Below, piece after piece: positions 20,218-31,163 of a stretch of 64,000 bases of DNA. The DNA is from Phorcus lineatus (taxonomy: Eukaryota; Mollusca; Gastropoda; Trochida; Trochidae). The notes beneath the pieces are model-generated. The model had not been told where the DNA came from, did not search any database, and saw nothing but the letters and a program-made list of their open reading frames with translations. A program made the position numbers and the translations under genes. Position 1 is the first letter of the stretch. Each line of letters opens with the position of its first letter. The stretch lies in the NCBI GenBank assembly GCA_921293015.1, contig OV121091.1:8027755-8091754 (forward strand), given 5' to 3'.

Positions 20218-22433
20218 CTGAAAATCAATATCGCTTAATGTCATTCTCAATTCCAACATATGAAACCAATTAACCACTACCTGGTATTTCAAGATAATGA
20301 TTTCGCTTCAAGAGATAACTCTCTGGCTATTTGTGTATGTATAATATGACATTAGATTATACGAATGTGAGAAAGAACACCTTGCCTTATATAGAATATG
20401 TGACATCATATCATGTCCATATAGCTTAGTAAGTCAACTAAGTGAAATACCACTTGGAAATATTCTTGTTTGTTCCGTTTAACGTCTATATGCTGTATTA
20501 CCATTTGGTGATTATGGTAAAATATGTGATTTTAAACAACGCAAAAAAATGTACTCTTACAATTTATAATTTCATCAAATAAGAAATCAAAGTTATACCT
20601 AATGTGGATGCGAAACCTAAATCTCAATATTGTATATACGCAATTTTCACCCTGAGCTACCGCCGCAAGTTCCAAGTTGTGTCGTGTCTGTATTGTCTTT
20701 CCGTTATACATAATAATTGAAATACGTTTTACTTAATTCTTTTGAAGAACCGCGTGTTCAGTTATCAATGAAAATGTTCTAATACAGAAGAAAAGTTCGT
20801 TTGATGAATATTCTTATTTCAGTAGTTATACAAGTCTCCACTTAGAGTCCGGAAAAGTCAACATCAGGCCTAACATACAAACGGCAAACACATCTTCAAA
20901 ACCGACTACATTATAGTCTAAACACAAATCGCCAAAACTGGAATACAAAACCCTCCAAAACCGAATTAATTAAAATAGTTTTACATGGTAGCTTAACAGA
21001 AAAAAGAATGTGAGTTGACGATGACCTTTTGAGTCGTGGAAATAGGATTTGAATGTATAAATAAATGTATGAATAAAACGAGTCCGTGCTAATCACACTA
21101 ACTTTCACTGAGAGCAGAGGTGCGCTTTTCCTTGGAGCTTTTCTTTGGAGATAAATAACGAGTGCTCAAAAGAAAATATACTTTGTGTTTAAGAAAGCGT
21201 GGACAAAAACGAAAAGCATGAACAGAAGGATATTTGATTGATTCAATTCAGTGCATCAACATATGTACACACTTCCAGTCCATACCCAGTCATATGAACC
21301 CTTTGTTTGACACCAAAAGACATGTATCATAATAATCTATAGTTTCACAAAAACAACAAGTTTATTTTCCTTGCTAGATTGTATCGAATGCTTAATAATA
21401 GTGAGTGTGACAGAAGTAGTATACTTAGTGTTCTATATGATTCATGTCTATAGAACTTGTTGGTTGCGGTAAAACGACGACTTTACCGTTATGCTAAGCG
21501 GCCTTTGTCAGGTCAGATATGTGGGGACCTTGCATTAACATTTTGGTAGAAATGGCACGCGGATATTGCTGGATAAATGGGAAGAAAAGAGTTCGTAAAA
21601 CTTCATATTTGCTCACCACAAGTCTCGGTATCGGTTCGTCTCAGGTTTCTCCCCGCCCTATATGTACACCTTATCTAAAGGTGAGAATTTGGTACTTATT
21701 GTTCACCGACTGTAAACACGAGTTCAACATTCATATACGTCACTATTTTTCAAAGACAGATACACTTCGCGTTAGGCCGTTCAGTGTGCTTAAATCCAAT
21801 ATTGACTTCGCAGCCGGTAGACTGTTTGTCTACTTTGAAGGTGTCTTAGTTCTGTCGATGTTGTTGACGTCGCCTACATAAAACGTTTTACTGGGTGAAA
21901 TGACATGATTGGGTGATCATCAGCAGTCGATATGACACCTGATTGAGCACTCCTCTGCTGTATGGCCTGTATCTGTGTCGTTGTAACAGTCTGATGAGTT
22001 GCACATTTCTAGTCAAAGGTTGTGTTCTTTTTACTTTTGTGTTGCTAAGCTGCGTGTTAGTTCTTTTGCACAGTCAACTGTACGTGAATTTCGTGTAACA
22101 TTTGAAAAGGGGAATTCATAATTTTACGTAACTTGTTTCGACCTTTGTTTGAAGATTGGATATGTAATACTTGTGTAAAATGGTTCATTATGGTTTTCTA
22201 TTTAATTTTTTTTTCAAATGTTTATGAAATATTTAAATGCGTGTACCTTTAATATATTCAAAAAATCATTCCTGATACATAAAACTTTTATCTAAAAGAC
22301 TCAAAGGGTTTTCAAAACGCGACACAATGTTAATAAGCTGTTCCTAAAATAAAATTGTTGTCATGAATCTCATACAATGCACGAGGCGTTGTTAGCTAGG
22401 CGGGGCCAACCCTTTTGCCCCATACTACCTTAC
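20218..22433. other. Intron 6 of copy A, no recognised gene
   Basis: About 2.2 kb of AT-rich sequence. A 120-codon open frame at 21,519-21,881 (plus) resembles nothing I know and has no supporting features. Confidence 0.55.
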
Positions 22434-22587
22434 CTGGCTCCATCGCTTCTTATGTCTTATCTTGGCCTTATCTTTCAAGTGCACAACAAGTTTATTTTGT
22501 CCGGGCAGCGTCCATTCTAGACGCCCGCCATACGGCGTGGGGTACTTGGTGGGAGGATCCATCTTCACCTGGGCCTTGTGCACATTG
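22434..22587 (-). CDS. Chitin synthase copy A, exon 6
   Basis: A 154-bp exon that reads PPTKYPTPYGGRLEWTLPGQ, then a basic stretch HLKDKAKIRHKKRWSQ. The PYGGRLEWTLPG and K-x-RHKKRWSQ blocks are standard for the core and lead directly into VMYMYYLLGH of exon 7. The acceptor is TTTCAG and the donor GTAAGG; it ends in phase 0. A 24-bp near-copy of its 3' edge, including the splice donor, lies in the upstream intron at about 22,749-22,772. Confidence 0.93.
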
Positions 22588-23019
22588 CTGAAATAGGGGA
22601 CTGATAGTAATGAGACATGTCAAATCTAGCTGAAACTAAATATTACCTGTCCAATAAGTCCGCAATTACACCTTTGGATAAAGCTTCCTGTTCAGGGGCA
22701 TGCTATGATTTAATTGTTCTCATGTAACGCATTATGTACTATCAAGCAGAACCTTACTTGGCTTCATCGCTTCTAATGCCATATAGTGATCAACGAGAAT
22801 GTTTGGTGTCTCCTCATTATAACTACTCCCATTCTGACTACTCCAAATTTGGATACTCATGTACAGAGATATATACAAATCTGAGGGATGAGTGGCGACT
22901 GATCCTTACGACATTAGAATTTTCTTATCTGTATTTGGTCTGACGCATCTTGTTTCAACATTGAATTTGCTGATGGCTGCTCAAATCTTCCAAAATACGT
23001 TTGCTACCCTACAAAAATA

Positions 23020-23310
23020 TTGACAACAGTAGCAGGTGGTAGTGGATCAGTCCTGGTGCGGGCACAGAAAGTGGACATAAAGGTCAACTAAAGCACGATG
23101 AAGGAAGACGACATACGACCATGACATCATCGACGACACTCTTCTGCCCTTCCTCAATTCCAATCATCAAGTTGATCACATCTACCAGGATAACAACGCC
23201 CGCCCCCATCGTGCTAGGATGGTCACAGACCAAAAGATGCAGCACAACATTGAATCATCGACTGACCAGGTCTACGTGTAGATCTCATTGTCTGGTATGC
23301 GATTGATTGG
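23020..23310 (+). pseudogene. Tc1/mariner-like transposase fragment in intron 5
   Basis: The plus strand reads DIIDDTLLPFLNSNHQVDHI then YQDNNARPHRARMVTD. This is the block around the second catalytic Asp of Tc1-like transposases (QDNARPH). A weak GGSGSVLV-like remnant precedes it and a stop follows at about 23,280. Short, isolated and dead. Confidence 0.7.
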
Positions 23311-25043
23311 TGTATTTCTAAGGGAAAATTAGCAAATCACCTTATGGAGAAATCAGACCACCGTAGGTGAATGGAACAATCGGCTAATGCGATTCATTCA
23401 TTGATTAATCATAAGGATGAGGCGACGTTTTCAAGAAATGTTTCAGATATGGTTTATGTGTAAAATATTCATAAAAATAAAAGACTGAAGATGAATCATT
23501 CACATCAGTTCATTACCAACTGGTTTCACACAAATGTGATTATCAGGGTATATATTATACATATTGTTATTACGCATGTAGCGTTTATACATCAATAGGA
23601 TTTGTTAACTCCGTCAGTGAAAGGGAAAACCTATCAATTTGATCACCTCGAACGACATTATAACACACCATTACGAAGTAGTTGGGGATATCTAGTGGTA
23701 AGCATATCTGTCTGTCCTGTCAATCGTCCTTCTGTCGGCCCTCAGACTTTGTTCCGTACATGATTATGTTATGTAGATGTGCCTTTTGTTTGTTTTGGTC
23801 ATATTGGTGTTCAGAACTCGGACACTAGCTCATTGAATGTAGCAAAATTTGACACATGTAATCATTATGATGTGCATGTCTAACTTTTGTATGTTTAAGT
23901 TCCTCATTTGCAAAATTTAGGCAAAGTTTGCCAGTTTTCCGTAACAATGTTATACATTTAAACATCGTGGATATGCCTAATGATAAGTTATCATTATATT
24001 GAATAATACTTCTGAGACTATTGCAAAATGTATATCGCCTAAACTAAATATACATATAGCCTCACAAAACCTTAAGATGCAAAGATTATGTGAGCGTTTC
24101 TACTACAACATTGTTTTTTAAAACATCTACAACATGATATATGTGAAATAATTAAGATATCACGACAAATTGATGTAATTCTGTTCCCAACGCCCAGTGA
24201 AAAGCAAATTTAAAAGATTCCAGTTCCGTCAAAGATATAGATATTATAATTGAAATTATTGTGCTAGGTGGGTTTGCAAATTACCTCTACGTGCTCTTTT
24301 GACAATTGAAAGGTTATTTTTTCAACGTTTTTTGCAGCGATTTCGACTTTAAATCTAAACGTAAATATGTTTCGCGTTTTTCATGGATCTAGTTAAAACT
24401 AGCTGTATTATAATATGTTCAAAGGTCCGTGACTGCAGCTAGTTCATACCAAATTTGGTTTTGATAAGGCGTTTGTCGTCATTTCGACTAACTAAATTTT
24501 CAACTTTTACACCTATCCTAATTAGTTCGCTTTCTCCGCTATTTGGAATCTTAACAATTGACGAAAATTATGTGTATCTTTCAACCAGATAACTTGTTTG
24601 CACTTTTTTTGCATTTGTAAGAACATACTCGGTGGCGCTTTAATATATATGACCTTTTTGTGTGGTAACCATTTACACCAGATATGTCTATAATGGGTTG
24701 ATTCTTTATCTAAGTTTTGTGGTTTCCTTGTAAACACGACAGTGACTCAATCAAGTAGTCATTTTTCTCCCTACTTCATTGTCACCAATTAATATTAGCA
24801 TTGACTTCTGATCATCAATGTTTGAATGACCTCCTGAAAGATTTCAAAATGATCGGGATAAAAATCCAAAAAAATAAAAGGTTAAATATGGAGACACGCA
24901 CTGTATTTACCCATGGGAACTTTGCAGCTCGCTAACGGTGATGAACACTTCATCCTACTTACAATGCAACATGTACGTCATTATGCTTAGCTACTTGAAT
25001 CTGGTACAACTATATGTGGTACATTTGTTTGTGAGGTACTAAC
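23311..25043. other. Intron 5 of copy A, remainder, no recognised gene
   Basis: AT-rich intron between the Tc1-like fragment and exon 5. I see no coding potential, RNA gene or repeat array. Confidence 0.55.
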
Positions 25044-25152
25044 CTTGCTGCTGTGCTGATGACACTGACCAAACTCTTGACGAACATGTTCACCTGGTAC
25101 TCATACTCATCGTCATCGTACTTCTCGAAGGCATCATCAAAGAATATATGGG
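25044..25152 (-). CDS. Chitin synthase copy A, exon 5
   Basis: A 109-bp exon continuing the core with HIFFDDAFEKYDDDEYEYQV and then NMFVKSLVSVISTAA. HIFFDDAFE is a strongly conserved acidic block in animal chitin synthases. The acceptor is TCCAG and the donor GTTAGT. The phases on both sides (1 in, 2 out) match exons 4 and 6. Confidence 0.93.
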
Positions 25153-25755
25153 CTGGAGCAAAACAACTTTGTAAATCAAACATACGTGTGTAGTATTGCC
25201 TAGCACTTAATATGCCATTATATGGCTTTGTTCCTGCTAGAAACCCTTCTGTAATTGTATCTGTTACTTTGGAAACATGAAACTTGCAGGTATTCAGAGT
25301 ACGCTGATATTCAAATGAAAATTCGGAGCAGCAAAAATTTCTCGCTTAGTGACAGTTACAAGACTTGCTAACTGGCAACTAGACAAAGGGGGATTTATCG
25401 TCGAAAAGATAACTACAAATAAGAAAATGAGATAGATCTATATAACACTTAGTCGATGTATGCTCTTGGCGTTATAACAAGTCCATATCTACCTTAATGT
25501 CAGTTGTGAGTCACGGTAAACGTATTTTCAAATTAAGAGTCGGAAAAAGGAACAAGGTTATAAATTCAAAACGTTTCTATTTTAAGAGGAACCATTGCAT
25601 CATTATAGCTTCCGTCATTTACACGTTGATATGAAAATTAAATTACTAAATTCCTAAACAAAAAAAAAGTTACTCTAACATGATCAGCTGCATGATGAAT
25701 GTTGGGCGTCCTATTCGTCAGTTTAGATTTAAAGACTTTTATTAGGCTTCTTGTC

Positions 25756-25818
25756 GACTTTAATTCGTAATAACGAGACTTTATTTCGTAATAACGAGAC
25801 TTTAATTCGTAATAACGA
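25756..25818. repeat. Three 21-bp tandem repeats in intron 4
   Basis: Three exact-length units of GACTTTAATTCGTAATAACG plus A, with one substitution in the middle unit. The TTCGTAATAACGA core is partly palindromic. The rest of the intron (25,153-26,078) holds nothing recognised. Confidence 0.9.
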
Positions 25819-26078
25819 GTCCTCGAGTATGATATAAAACTCTGTCATGTGTCAGAATTAAATATCAAACTCGAAATTCGTTCTCGTTTAACATCAACTT
25901 GAACACATAATTTATCTCTATTTCTCTATAGGTCTTTTTAAAGAAACATCAGTATTACGCCATGATAATCTAATATCTAACATTGTAATACTTGTTAGAT
26001 CTTAATTGTTTTATCACATTCTAATATATGTCCTGACGTGATCAAACCTCGACATTGTTGCGTAGCTAGAGAAGTTAC

Positions 26079-26158
26079 CTTCAAACTCATAGTAATCAGG
26101 ATCGATGACGTCAAAAAACATAAAGGCATGCTTGCGAGTACACTGGTCTAGATCTAAC
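26079..26158 (-). CDS. Chitin synthase copy A, exon 4
   Basis: A small 80-bp exon encoding LDLDQCTRKHAFMFFDVIDP followed by DYYEFE. The D-x-DQC and DPDYYEFE blocks are family hallmarks within the core. It starts in phase 2 (completing Arg) and ends in phase 1 before GTAACT. The acceptor is TTTTTTCAG. Confidence 0.9.
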
Positions 26159-26229
26159 CTGAAAAAATAAATGTAGTCCATGGAAACATACAAAGTCAAC
26201 TTTTCTTCAAGCAGATGTTCAATAAGACA

Positions 26230-27335
26230 CAGTAAAATGTTGCTTTGAGGTGGACCCAGACGAAGTACCTTATAACCTCAAATTGAATTTGAAAAATTAA
26301 ATGAAAAGGCATTAGAGTGTGATCATTTAACTGGAAAGTGAAAAACCGTACCTCGTTACCTCAACATGTTTCAAACAAAAGAAAGACTGCGTGTTATTTA
26401 CTTCAAGGGGAATGAAGAAGAGGACCTTAAAACCTAAACATGAGTTCATAAAATAGAGATAAAGACATTAGAGTGAAATCTTTTAACTAGAGAGTGGAGA
26501 AGAGTACCTCGTTACTTCCATATGAGGTCAAACAATAGTAAGACCTTGTGTGATCTTCCTGGAGAGAGGAAGATTCCCTCATAACCTACACATCAGTTCA
26601 GACAATAGATATAAAAAGATGCGAGTATGTACTTCTAACTTGAGAGTAAAGAAAAGTACCATATTACCTCCACATGATTTCAGACAATAAAAGACCTAGT
26701 GTGATCTCCTTTTCGAAGAGTGAAGAAGAGTACCTCACAACCTACACATGAGTTCAGAAAATAAAGAGAAAAACATCAAAATGTAATCTTCTAACTGGAG
26801 AGTGAAGAAGAGTGATAATGAGACAATATAAAGACTGCATATGATCGTCTTCCAGGAGAGCGAAAAAGAGGTAATAGTAACCTATACAAGAGTTGAAACA
26901 ATAGAAATGAAGACATCAGAGTGTGTTCTTCTGATTGGAGAGTGACGAAGAGTTCCTCCTTATCTCTGAATGATTTCACAAAATAAAAGACCTTGTGTGA
27001 TTTCCTTCCGGTAGAGTGACACAGAGTACCTCGTAACCTAAATTTGAGTTCAGACATTCGAGATAAAGACATCAGAGTGCGATGACTTAACTTGAAAAAT
27101 AAAAACCTCGTGTGATCTCCTTCTGGGAGAGTGAAGACGAGTACCACGTTACCTCAACATGATATAAGACAAGAGAAAGACCACGCGTGATCTCTTTCCT
27201 GGAAAGTGAAGTATAGTGTTTAACCTACATATGAGTTCAGACAATAGAAAGTGTGATCTTCTAATTGGAGAGTGAGGAAAAGGACCTCGTTACCACCACA
27301 TGAGGTCAAAAAAGGAGAGAGAAACATTGATTTTC
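26230..27335. repeat. Dimeric ~155-bp minisatellite filling intron 3
   Basis: Nearly the whole intron between exons 3 and 4 is an imperfect tandem array. Two related half-units alternate: one with GGAGAGTGAAGAAGAGTACC then CTACACATGAGTTCAGACAA, the other ending ACCTCCACATGA then AAAGACCTTGTGTGATCT. The CTACACATGAGTTC word recurs near 26,433, 26,586, 26,741, 26,880, 27,038 and 27,225. The terminal units approach both splice sites closely. Confidence 0.85.
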
Positions 27336-27406
27336 CCCTTAAAATATATAAGAGTACACATGATTTAAAAACATCTAAAAGAAATACTCAGAAATATGCT
27401 GCCTAC

Positions 27407-27570
27407 CTGAAGAGTGATGTCAACATCTGCACCATTTCCACTTCTGTCTCGTGCCACATGGTTGCACAGACGTAAATCATTGGTGTCACATCAGTCCGGA
27501 GGGAACCCCTTGAACGCAAGGGATGGTTGTTCTCTGTCCCTTCAACAGGTTGAAACATGTGAAGTCCGCG
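27407..27570 (-). CDS. Chitin synthase copy A, exon 3 (start of catalytic core)
   Basis: This exon enters the glycosyltransferase domain. After a variable linker it reads TPMIYVCATMWHETEVEMVQ, the conserved opening of the animal chitin synthase catalytic core (CATMWHE). It begins in phase 0 after TTCCAG and ends in phase 2 before GTAGGC. The reading frame is uninterrupted. The next intron, 26,159-27,406, is almost entirely a minisatellite. Confidence 0.93.
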
Positions 27571-27696
27571 CTGGAATAAAACCTTTTTATCTATATTAAT
27601 CTTTAGCGCTTAGCCTGACTACATTAAATCTAAGTAACCAATACAATTTGAACAGTAACATAGGCTTGACAAGTTAATATACCATCCTCTACTTAC

Positions 27697-27802
27697 TCCA
27701 TGGTCAGCCAGCTTCATTTCTCTGTCTTTATCGTCACGTCGTCGATTAAGGATGAGTGACTGCTCCAAAAATATACCACAGTAGAGAGGTTGAATAAAGA
27801 GT
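27697..27802 (-). CDS. Chitin synthase copy A, exon 2
   Basis: This 106-bp exon joins exon 1 in phase 2, completing an Arg codon. It encodes text beginning LFIQPLYCGIFLEQSLILN and ending in a charged linker RRRDDKDREMKLADHG. PLYCGIFLEQSL is a conserved block between the N-terminal membrane domain and the catalytic core of animal chitin synthases. The acceptor is TTTCAG and the donor GTAAGT, and it ends in phase 0. The short intron to exon 1 (27,803-27,992) shows nothing else. Confidence 0.9.
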
Positions 27803-27992
27803 CTGAAATTTCAAAGTTCATTTCATTGACAATATGGTCTGTATTCAATATCAAGATCCCAAAAAGAACGTTCTTATGTTGCGGCACCAAATGCTTTGCT
27901 TGCTTGATCAGTTAATGTAATGAGGATTGAATAATAGGGTGCATGATTAAGAATTGGATCTTACCGTTTTGTCTTAGATCGGTCCAGCTTAC

Positions 27993-28478
27993 CTCTCTGT
28001 TTGCACCAGCCTCTCAACTCTTGGGAACCACACGTGCACACTGACCCACAGAAAAGAAAACCACCACGCAATGGCTACAGGAACCCAGTAGTCCTTCACT
28101 AAAATCTCTAAATAATTGGAAGAAACGCCGTAAATATCACATGTCCAAAACATTTCGGTTGGCATTGAAGGAATCCATGAGCTGGTGCTGTTAGATTTCC
28201 ACATTTCACAATCTACAATCAAGGTACTGGCAAGAAGAGGTAGCGAGAGTGTAAGGGGTACTGCAAAACTACCTATCTGCAGAAGAATCTTACAGGCCGT
28301 CTTTGCGAATGTGTAACAAAGAAGACAACATCCTATCTGAATAAGCATAACCCAAAAAGGGCTTTCAAAGTACTCGACTGCCTCAACGTTACTGGTTTCG
28401 TATGGGTTCTCTAAGTGTGGACAGGCATAAACAACTCCCCTTACATTGATGTAGAAGCTCCCAAATGCTCGTGAAACT
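27993..28478 (-). CDS. Chitin synthase copy A, exon 1 (most N-terminal exon seen)
   Basis: This exon encodes the membrane region just before the catalytic domain of an animal chitin synthase, a processive enzyme that polymerises UDP-GlcNAc. The text ACPHLENPY, EYFESPFWVM and KTACKI is typical of this part of the family. Three membrane spans are visible, around FWVMLIQIGCC, PLTLSLPLLAS and WVPVAIAWWFSFLW, with an NST glycosylation sequon between the last two. The donor GTAAGC lies at 27,992-27,987 and the exon ends in phase 2. The upstream limit is uncertain. An in-frame TAA lies at about 28,502-28,504 and no convincing pyrimidine tract precedes the candidate acceptor at 28,479-28,481. A Tc1-like remnant starts about 40 bases further upstream, so the exon may be truncated. 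Confidence 0.8.
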
Positions 28479-28518
28479 CTGACTTTACTCGTACAACGAG
28501 TTTAGAGCATAAGTTCGT

Positions 28519-29665
28519 GTAGTTGGAGAAATCAACTTTTAAGGAGGCAACGGTATCGTCTGTTATCTCGAATAAGTGGTTGCATATGAGCTTGAGATTC
28601 AATTAATGCAAGGCGTAGATTATCAACAGGGGAGAGATGGCGAATAATTGGTATGCGGGACAGCAGATTGTCCTGCAGAGTTATTGATAGACAGTTGGGG
28701 TATCACCACATTGTCATCACACGTTTGGTATAAAAACACGTCCAAACCAATGACGCTCGAAAGTAACCTCTGTACGTGAAGACAGAGCACTGATTCGGAA
28801 CGTTAGATGACTTCCCTTCACTAGTGCCCCAGTACTGAGGGATAACTGCATTACCCACAGGAGGGTTTCTATATCAACCGTTCGGAATCCCCTTCGAGCG
28901 GCGGGTTATAGGGCACATAGACTTCTCAAATGTGTGAAATTAACACACTGACACATTAATGAACGTATGAAGGTGGCGTAGAGCGAGGGTGGGTTGGAAT
29001 TTGGCATCATGGCGCCGGATTCATTGGTCTGATGAGTGTAGGATGCTATTGCATATTATGGATGGCCGAATTCGTGTATGGCGACAAGCTAACATCCATT
29101 TCGCACCAAGACATGTTAAACCAACCTATCAGTGTGGTGTTGGCTCTGTGATGATATGGTGTTGTGTCGCCTACGGTTGTAAACTCGACCTTGTGACAGT
29201 TCAAGGTACACTCATTGCTCAGAATTACATACTTCACCCTGTGGTTATTACACATTTTGACAACCACCGTGTTCGTACAAGATCAGTTTACATGGATGAC
29301 GATGTTAGACCCCACAGAGCCAGAGTGGTAACACAGATTCTACTGCGGGAAGCCATAATAATGCTACCGTGGCCTGCTTGCAGTCCCGACTTGAACCCGA
29401 TAGAACATCTATGGGATAATCTTGGTAGCCCTATACGTAGAAGTGATCCTCCTGTTCAAACTGTGGCAGAGTTGGATGCAGCAATGCCTCAGGAGTGGCA
29501 GCAGATTCCTGAACAAGTCATACAGAGACTGATACGTACCATGTCGAGAAGGGTCAATCAAGTTATCAATGCACAAGGGTCATACATTCGCTATTGTATG
29601 ATAATGCAGTTTTTAAATGATTAATGTCTACTTCTCAACCAACTTCAAAAGACTATCTACGGACC
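28519..29665 (+). mobile_element. Tc1/mariner-like element abutting chitin synthase exon 1
   Basis: The transposase described below lies between weak inverted ends: AGTTGG-AGAAATCAAC near 28,520 and, on the opposite strand, AGTTGGTTGAGAAGTAGAC near 29,640. Upstream of the long open part, 28,630-28,740 gives RIIGMRDSRLSCRVIDRQLG, the helix-turn-helix region. The element starts about 40 bases from the first chitin synthase exon seen. The ends are uncertain. Confidence 0.6.
28989..29624 (+). pseudogene. Tc1-like DD34E transposase, C-terminal open part
   Basis: 211 codons open: WRRIHWSDECRM (first Asp), GVGSVMIWCCVAYG, YMDDDVRPHRARVV (second Asp, with DDVRPH for the usual DNARPH), CSPDLNPIEHLWDNL (Glu, 34 residues after the Asp), then a normal C-terminus ending at TAA. 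The N-terminal half (28,625-28,988) is broken by several stops. The family spacing is kept, so this is an inactivated copy younger than the other Tc1 remnants here. Confidence 0.85.
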
Positions 29666-29693
29666 TTTAAGGATTAGTTCCTAATATAATAAA

Positions 29694-30195
29694 ATGCGGT
29701 CCGTATTAACAAACCATGTCGATGAATTTCGCTTGAATAGAATAAACGAGATAAAAGATGAGATTATTAAAGAGTACAACTTTCACATGGCTAAAAGTAA
29801 ATCCATTAAAAAAGCTTTAAACAACACTAATTACTTGTAGTATCGCATTAGGAGCTAGAGGTGTGGGTGTTTTAGCAACTGTTATTATAGCACCAGTTAG
29901 TATCAGAATTACTACTGCTGCGACTATCGTCGGTCTCCTTGGAACAGCGATGAAGGTTGCGTCCAAGAGGTTACGTTCTAAACTTAAAAAACATGAAGAT
30001 GTATGTATTGTCACGAATTCTAAATTAAATACCATTTCGAGCCTTATTTCTAAAGCTTTAGACGATGCCTGTATCTCTAATGAGGAATTTAATCTTATTA
30101 CGGCTGAACATTAAAATTTTTATGAAATGATAAGACAAATTAAATCTCAAAAGATCGACAGAGAAAATATTATAGAAATGTTCAAGAAAGACTAA
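29694..30195 (+). pseudogene. Broken coding fragment of unassigned family
   Basis: A reading frame from ATG at 29,694 gives a charged helical start (RINEIKDEIIKEYNFHMAKS), shifts once near 29,818, and continues ALGARGVGVLATVIIAPVSI, a Gly-rich hydrophobic segment. It then gives KVASKRLRSKLKKHEDVCIV and LNTISSLISKALDDACISNE with EEFNLITAEH. After one TAA (30,112-30,114) the same frame goes on to EMIRQIKSQKIDRENIIEMF and stops at 30,195. The layout (hydrophobic Gly/Ala stretch, basic linker, amphipathic helices) resembles uncharacterised repetitive proteins I recall from cnidarian and molluscan genomes. I cannot name the family. Confidence 0.5.
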
Positions 30196-30654
30196 ACCTT
30201 TTATAAAATAATTCATATTCAAAGTTGAATATGAATTCGATACATATAAGACTTGATATTGATCGGCCCTGGCTGCCACATACAGTTTCTCCCAGGTGAG
30301 AAGTAACCTATTCACTATATGCATACAGGCCTCCCTAACTAGGTCGGGCCGTAGCATTTGTGTAATGGAAGCTGGTGCGAGTTTTCTAGGATTATTATTA
30401 AAAGTCATTTCATGAAAGTTAAGGTCTAAATATCACAAATATGATGTAATCATAGAGAATAACAATTTAAATGAAATATGGTTTTAAATTTAGAATCGGC
30501 TTTATTATGGTATCAATCATATCGCCACATACCCACGTTGAAAATTTCTACACAATCTAGTGTATATAAGCAAGCTGAAAGCATGGAGAGGGCTCATAGC
30601 CCAGGTCCAGGTCAGGCCATATTTGACACACTATCTTAACGGTCGTTGGTCATT
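30196..30654. other. Intergenic, nothing recognised
   Basis: Between the unassigned coding fragment and the hairpin cluster. It contains one perfect short palindrome-like word TTCATATTCAAAGTTGAATATGAA at about 30,211 (not copied in full here as a family) and no genes I can support. Confidence 0.4.
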
Positions 30655-30728
30655 CACTGCAAGGGGGGTAACCATTGAAGTTGCGCTCTAAAAGAACTAG
30701 TTGTACAATGGTTATCTCTCTTGCAGTG
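30655..30728. repeat. Inverted repeat: 23-nt arms, 28-nt loop
   Basis: The left arm at 30,655-30,677 begins CACTGCAAGGGGGGTAACC and the right arm at 30,706-30,728 ends TTGCAGTG. 20 of 23 positions pair. The first of three strong hairpins within 330 bp. Confidence 0.85.
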
Positions 30729-30826
30729 TTGTGATCAATGAGCCCCGCCATGGTGTATTCTTCGGTGAGAATTAGAGCCTCCTCTGGCGTTAGAGAAGAT
30801 AGTGATTCCTCCCCACACTTCCAGTA

Positions 30827-30862
30827 AGTATTCTCACATTTCGATGGTTTGGTGAGAATACT
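30827..30862. repeat. Inverted repeat: 11-nt perfect arms
   Basis: AGTATTCTCAC (30,827-30,837) and GTGAGAATACT (30,852-30,862), perfect, with a 14-nt loop. The same GTGAGAAT word occurs once more unpaired near 30,763. Confidence 0.85.
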
Positions 30863-30916
30863 GAAGATAGGGAGTGATTAGGGATGATGAGTCGAATACA
30901 GTTGGGACCGAACCAG

Positions 30917-30976
30917 TGTGTACCTCCTCTGGGAGTAGAGCGCTGTAAAACTAGTTACTCCCAGAGGAGGTACACA
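30917..30976. repeat. Inverted repeat: 21-nt perfect arms, 18-nt loop
   Basis: The arms at 30,917-30,937 and 30,956-30,976 pair without mismatch; the core is TACCTCCTCTGGGAG. A perfect 21-bp stem is well beyond chance in this sequence. Confidence 0.95.
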
Positions 30977-31034
30977 GGAGGGTATTTTTCAAAAATTTTA
31001 AATAGGGTAAAAAATATTTTGGTCCCGGTGAGGT

Positions 31035-31163
31035 GTATTTCATACATTAAAAATACGTTTGATCTATAACTCCCCCTTTTTTACAGTATTTTTTCATACA
31101 TTAAAAAATACGTGTGTATAAAAAAAAACTTTTTAATGTATTTCATACATTAGCAATACATTA
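31035..31163. repeat. Three spaced copies of a TTTCATACATTAAAAATAC palindrome-like word
   Basis: Copies at about 31,035, 31,086 and 31,137, spaced 50-51 bases. Each begins GTATTT and ends AAATAC, so each can fold on itself. They follow the hairpin cluster directly. Confidence 0.75.

Noticed and set aside
28989-29624. Intact 211-residue gene next to chitin synthase
   Set aside because: It is the C-terminal part of a Tc1-like transposase whose N-terminal half is broken by stops.
30917-30976. Perfect hairpin as a transcription terminator
   Set aside because: Intrinsic terminators of this kind are bacterial; no adjacent gene ends here and there is no matching U-tract.
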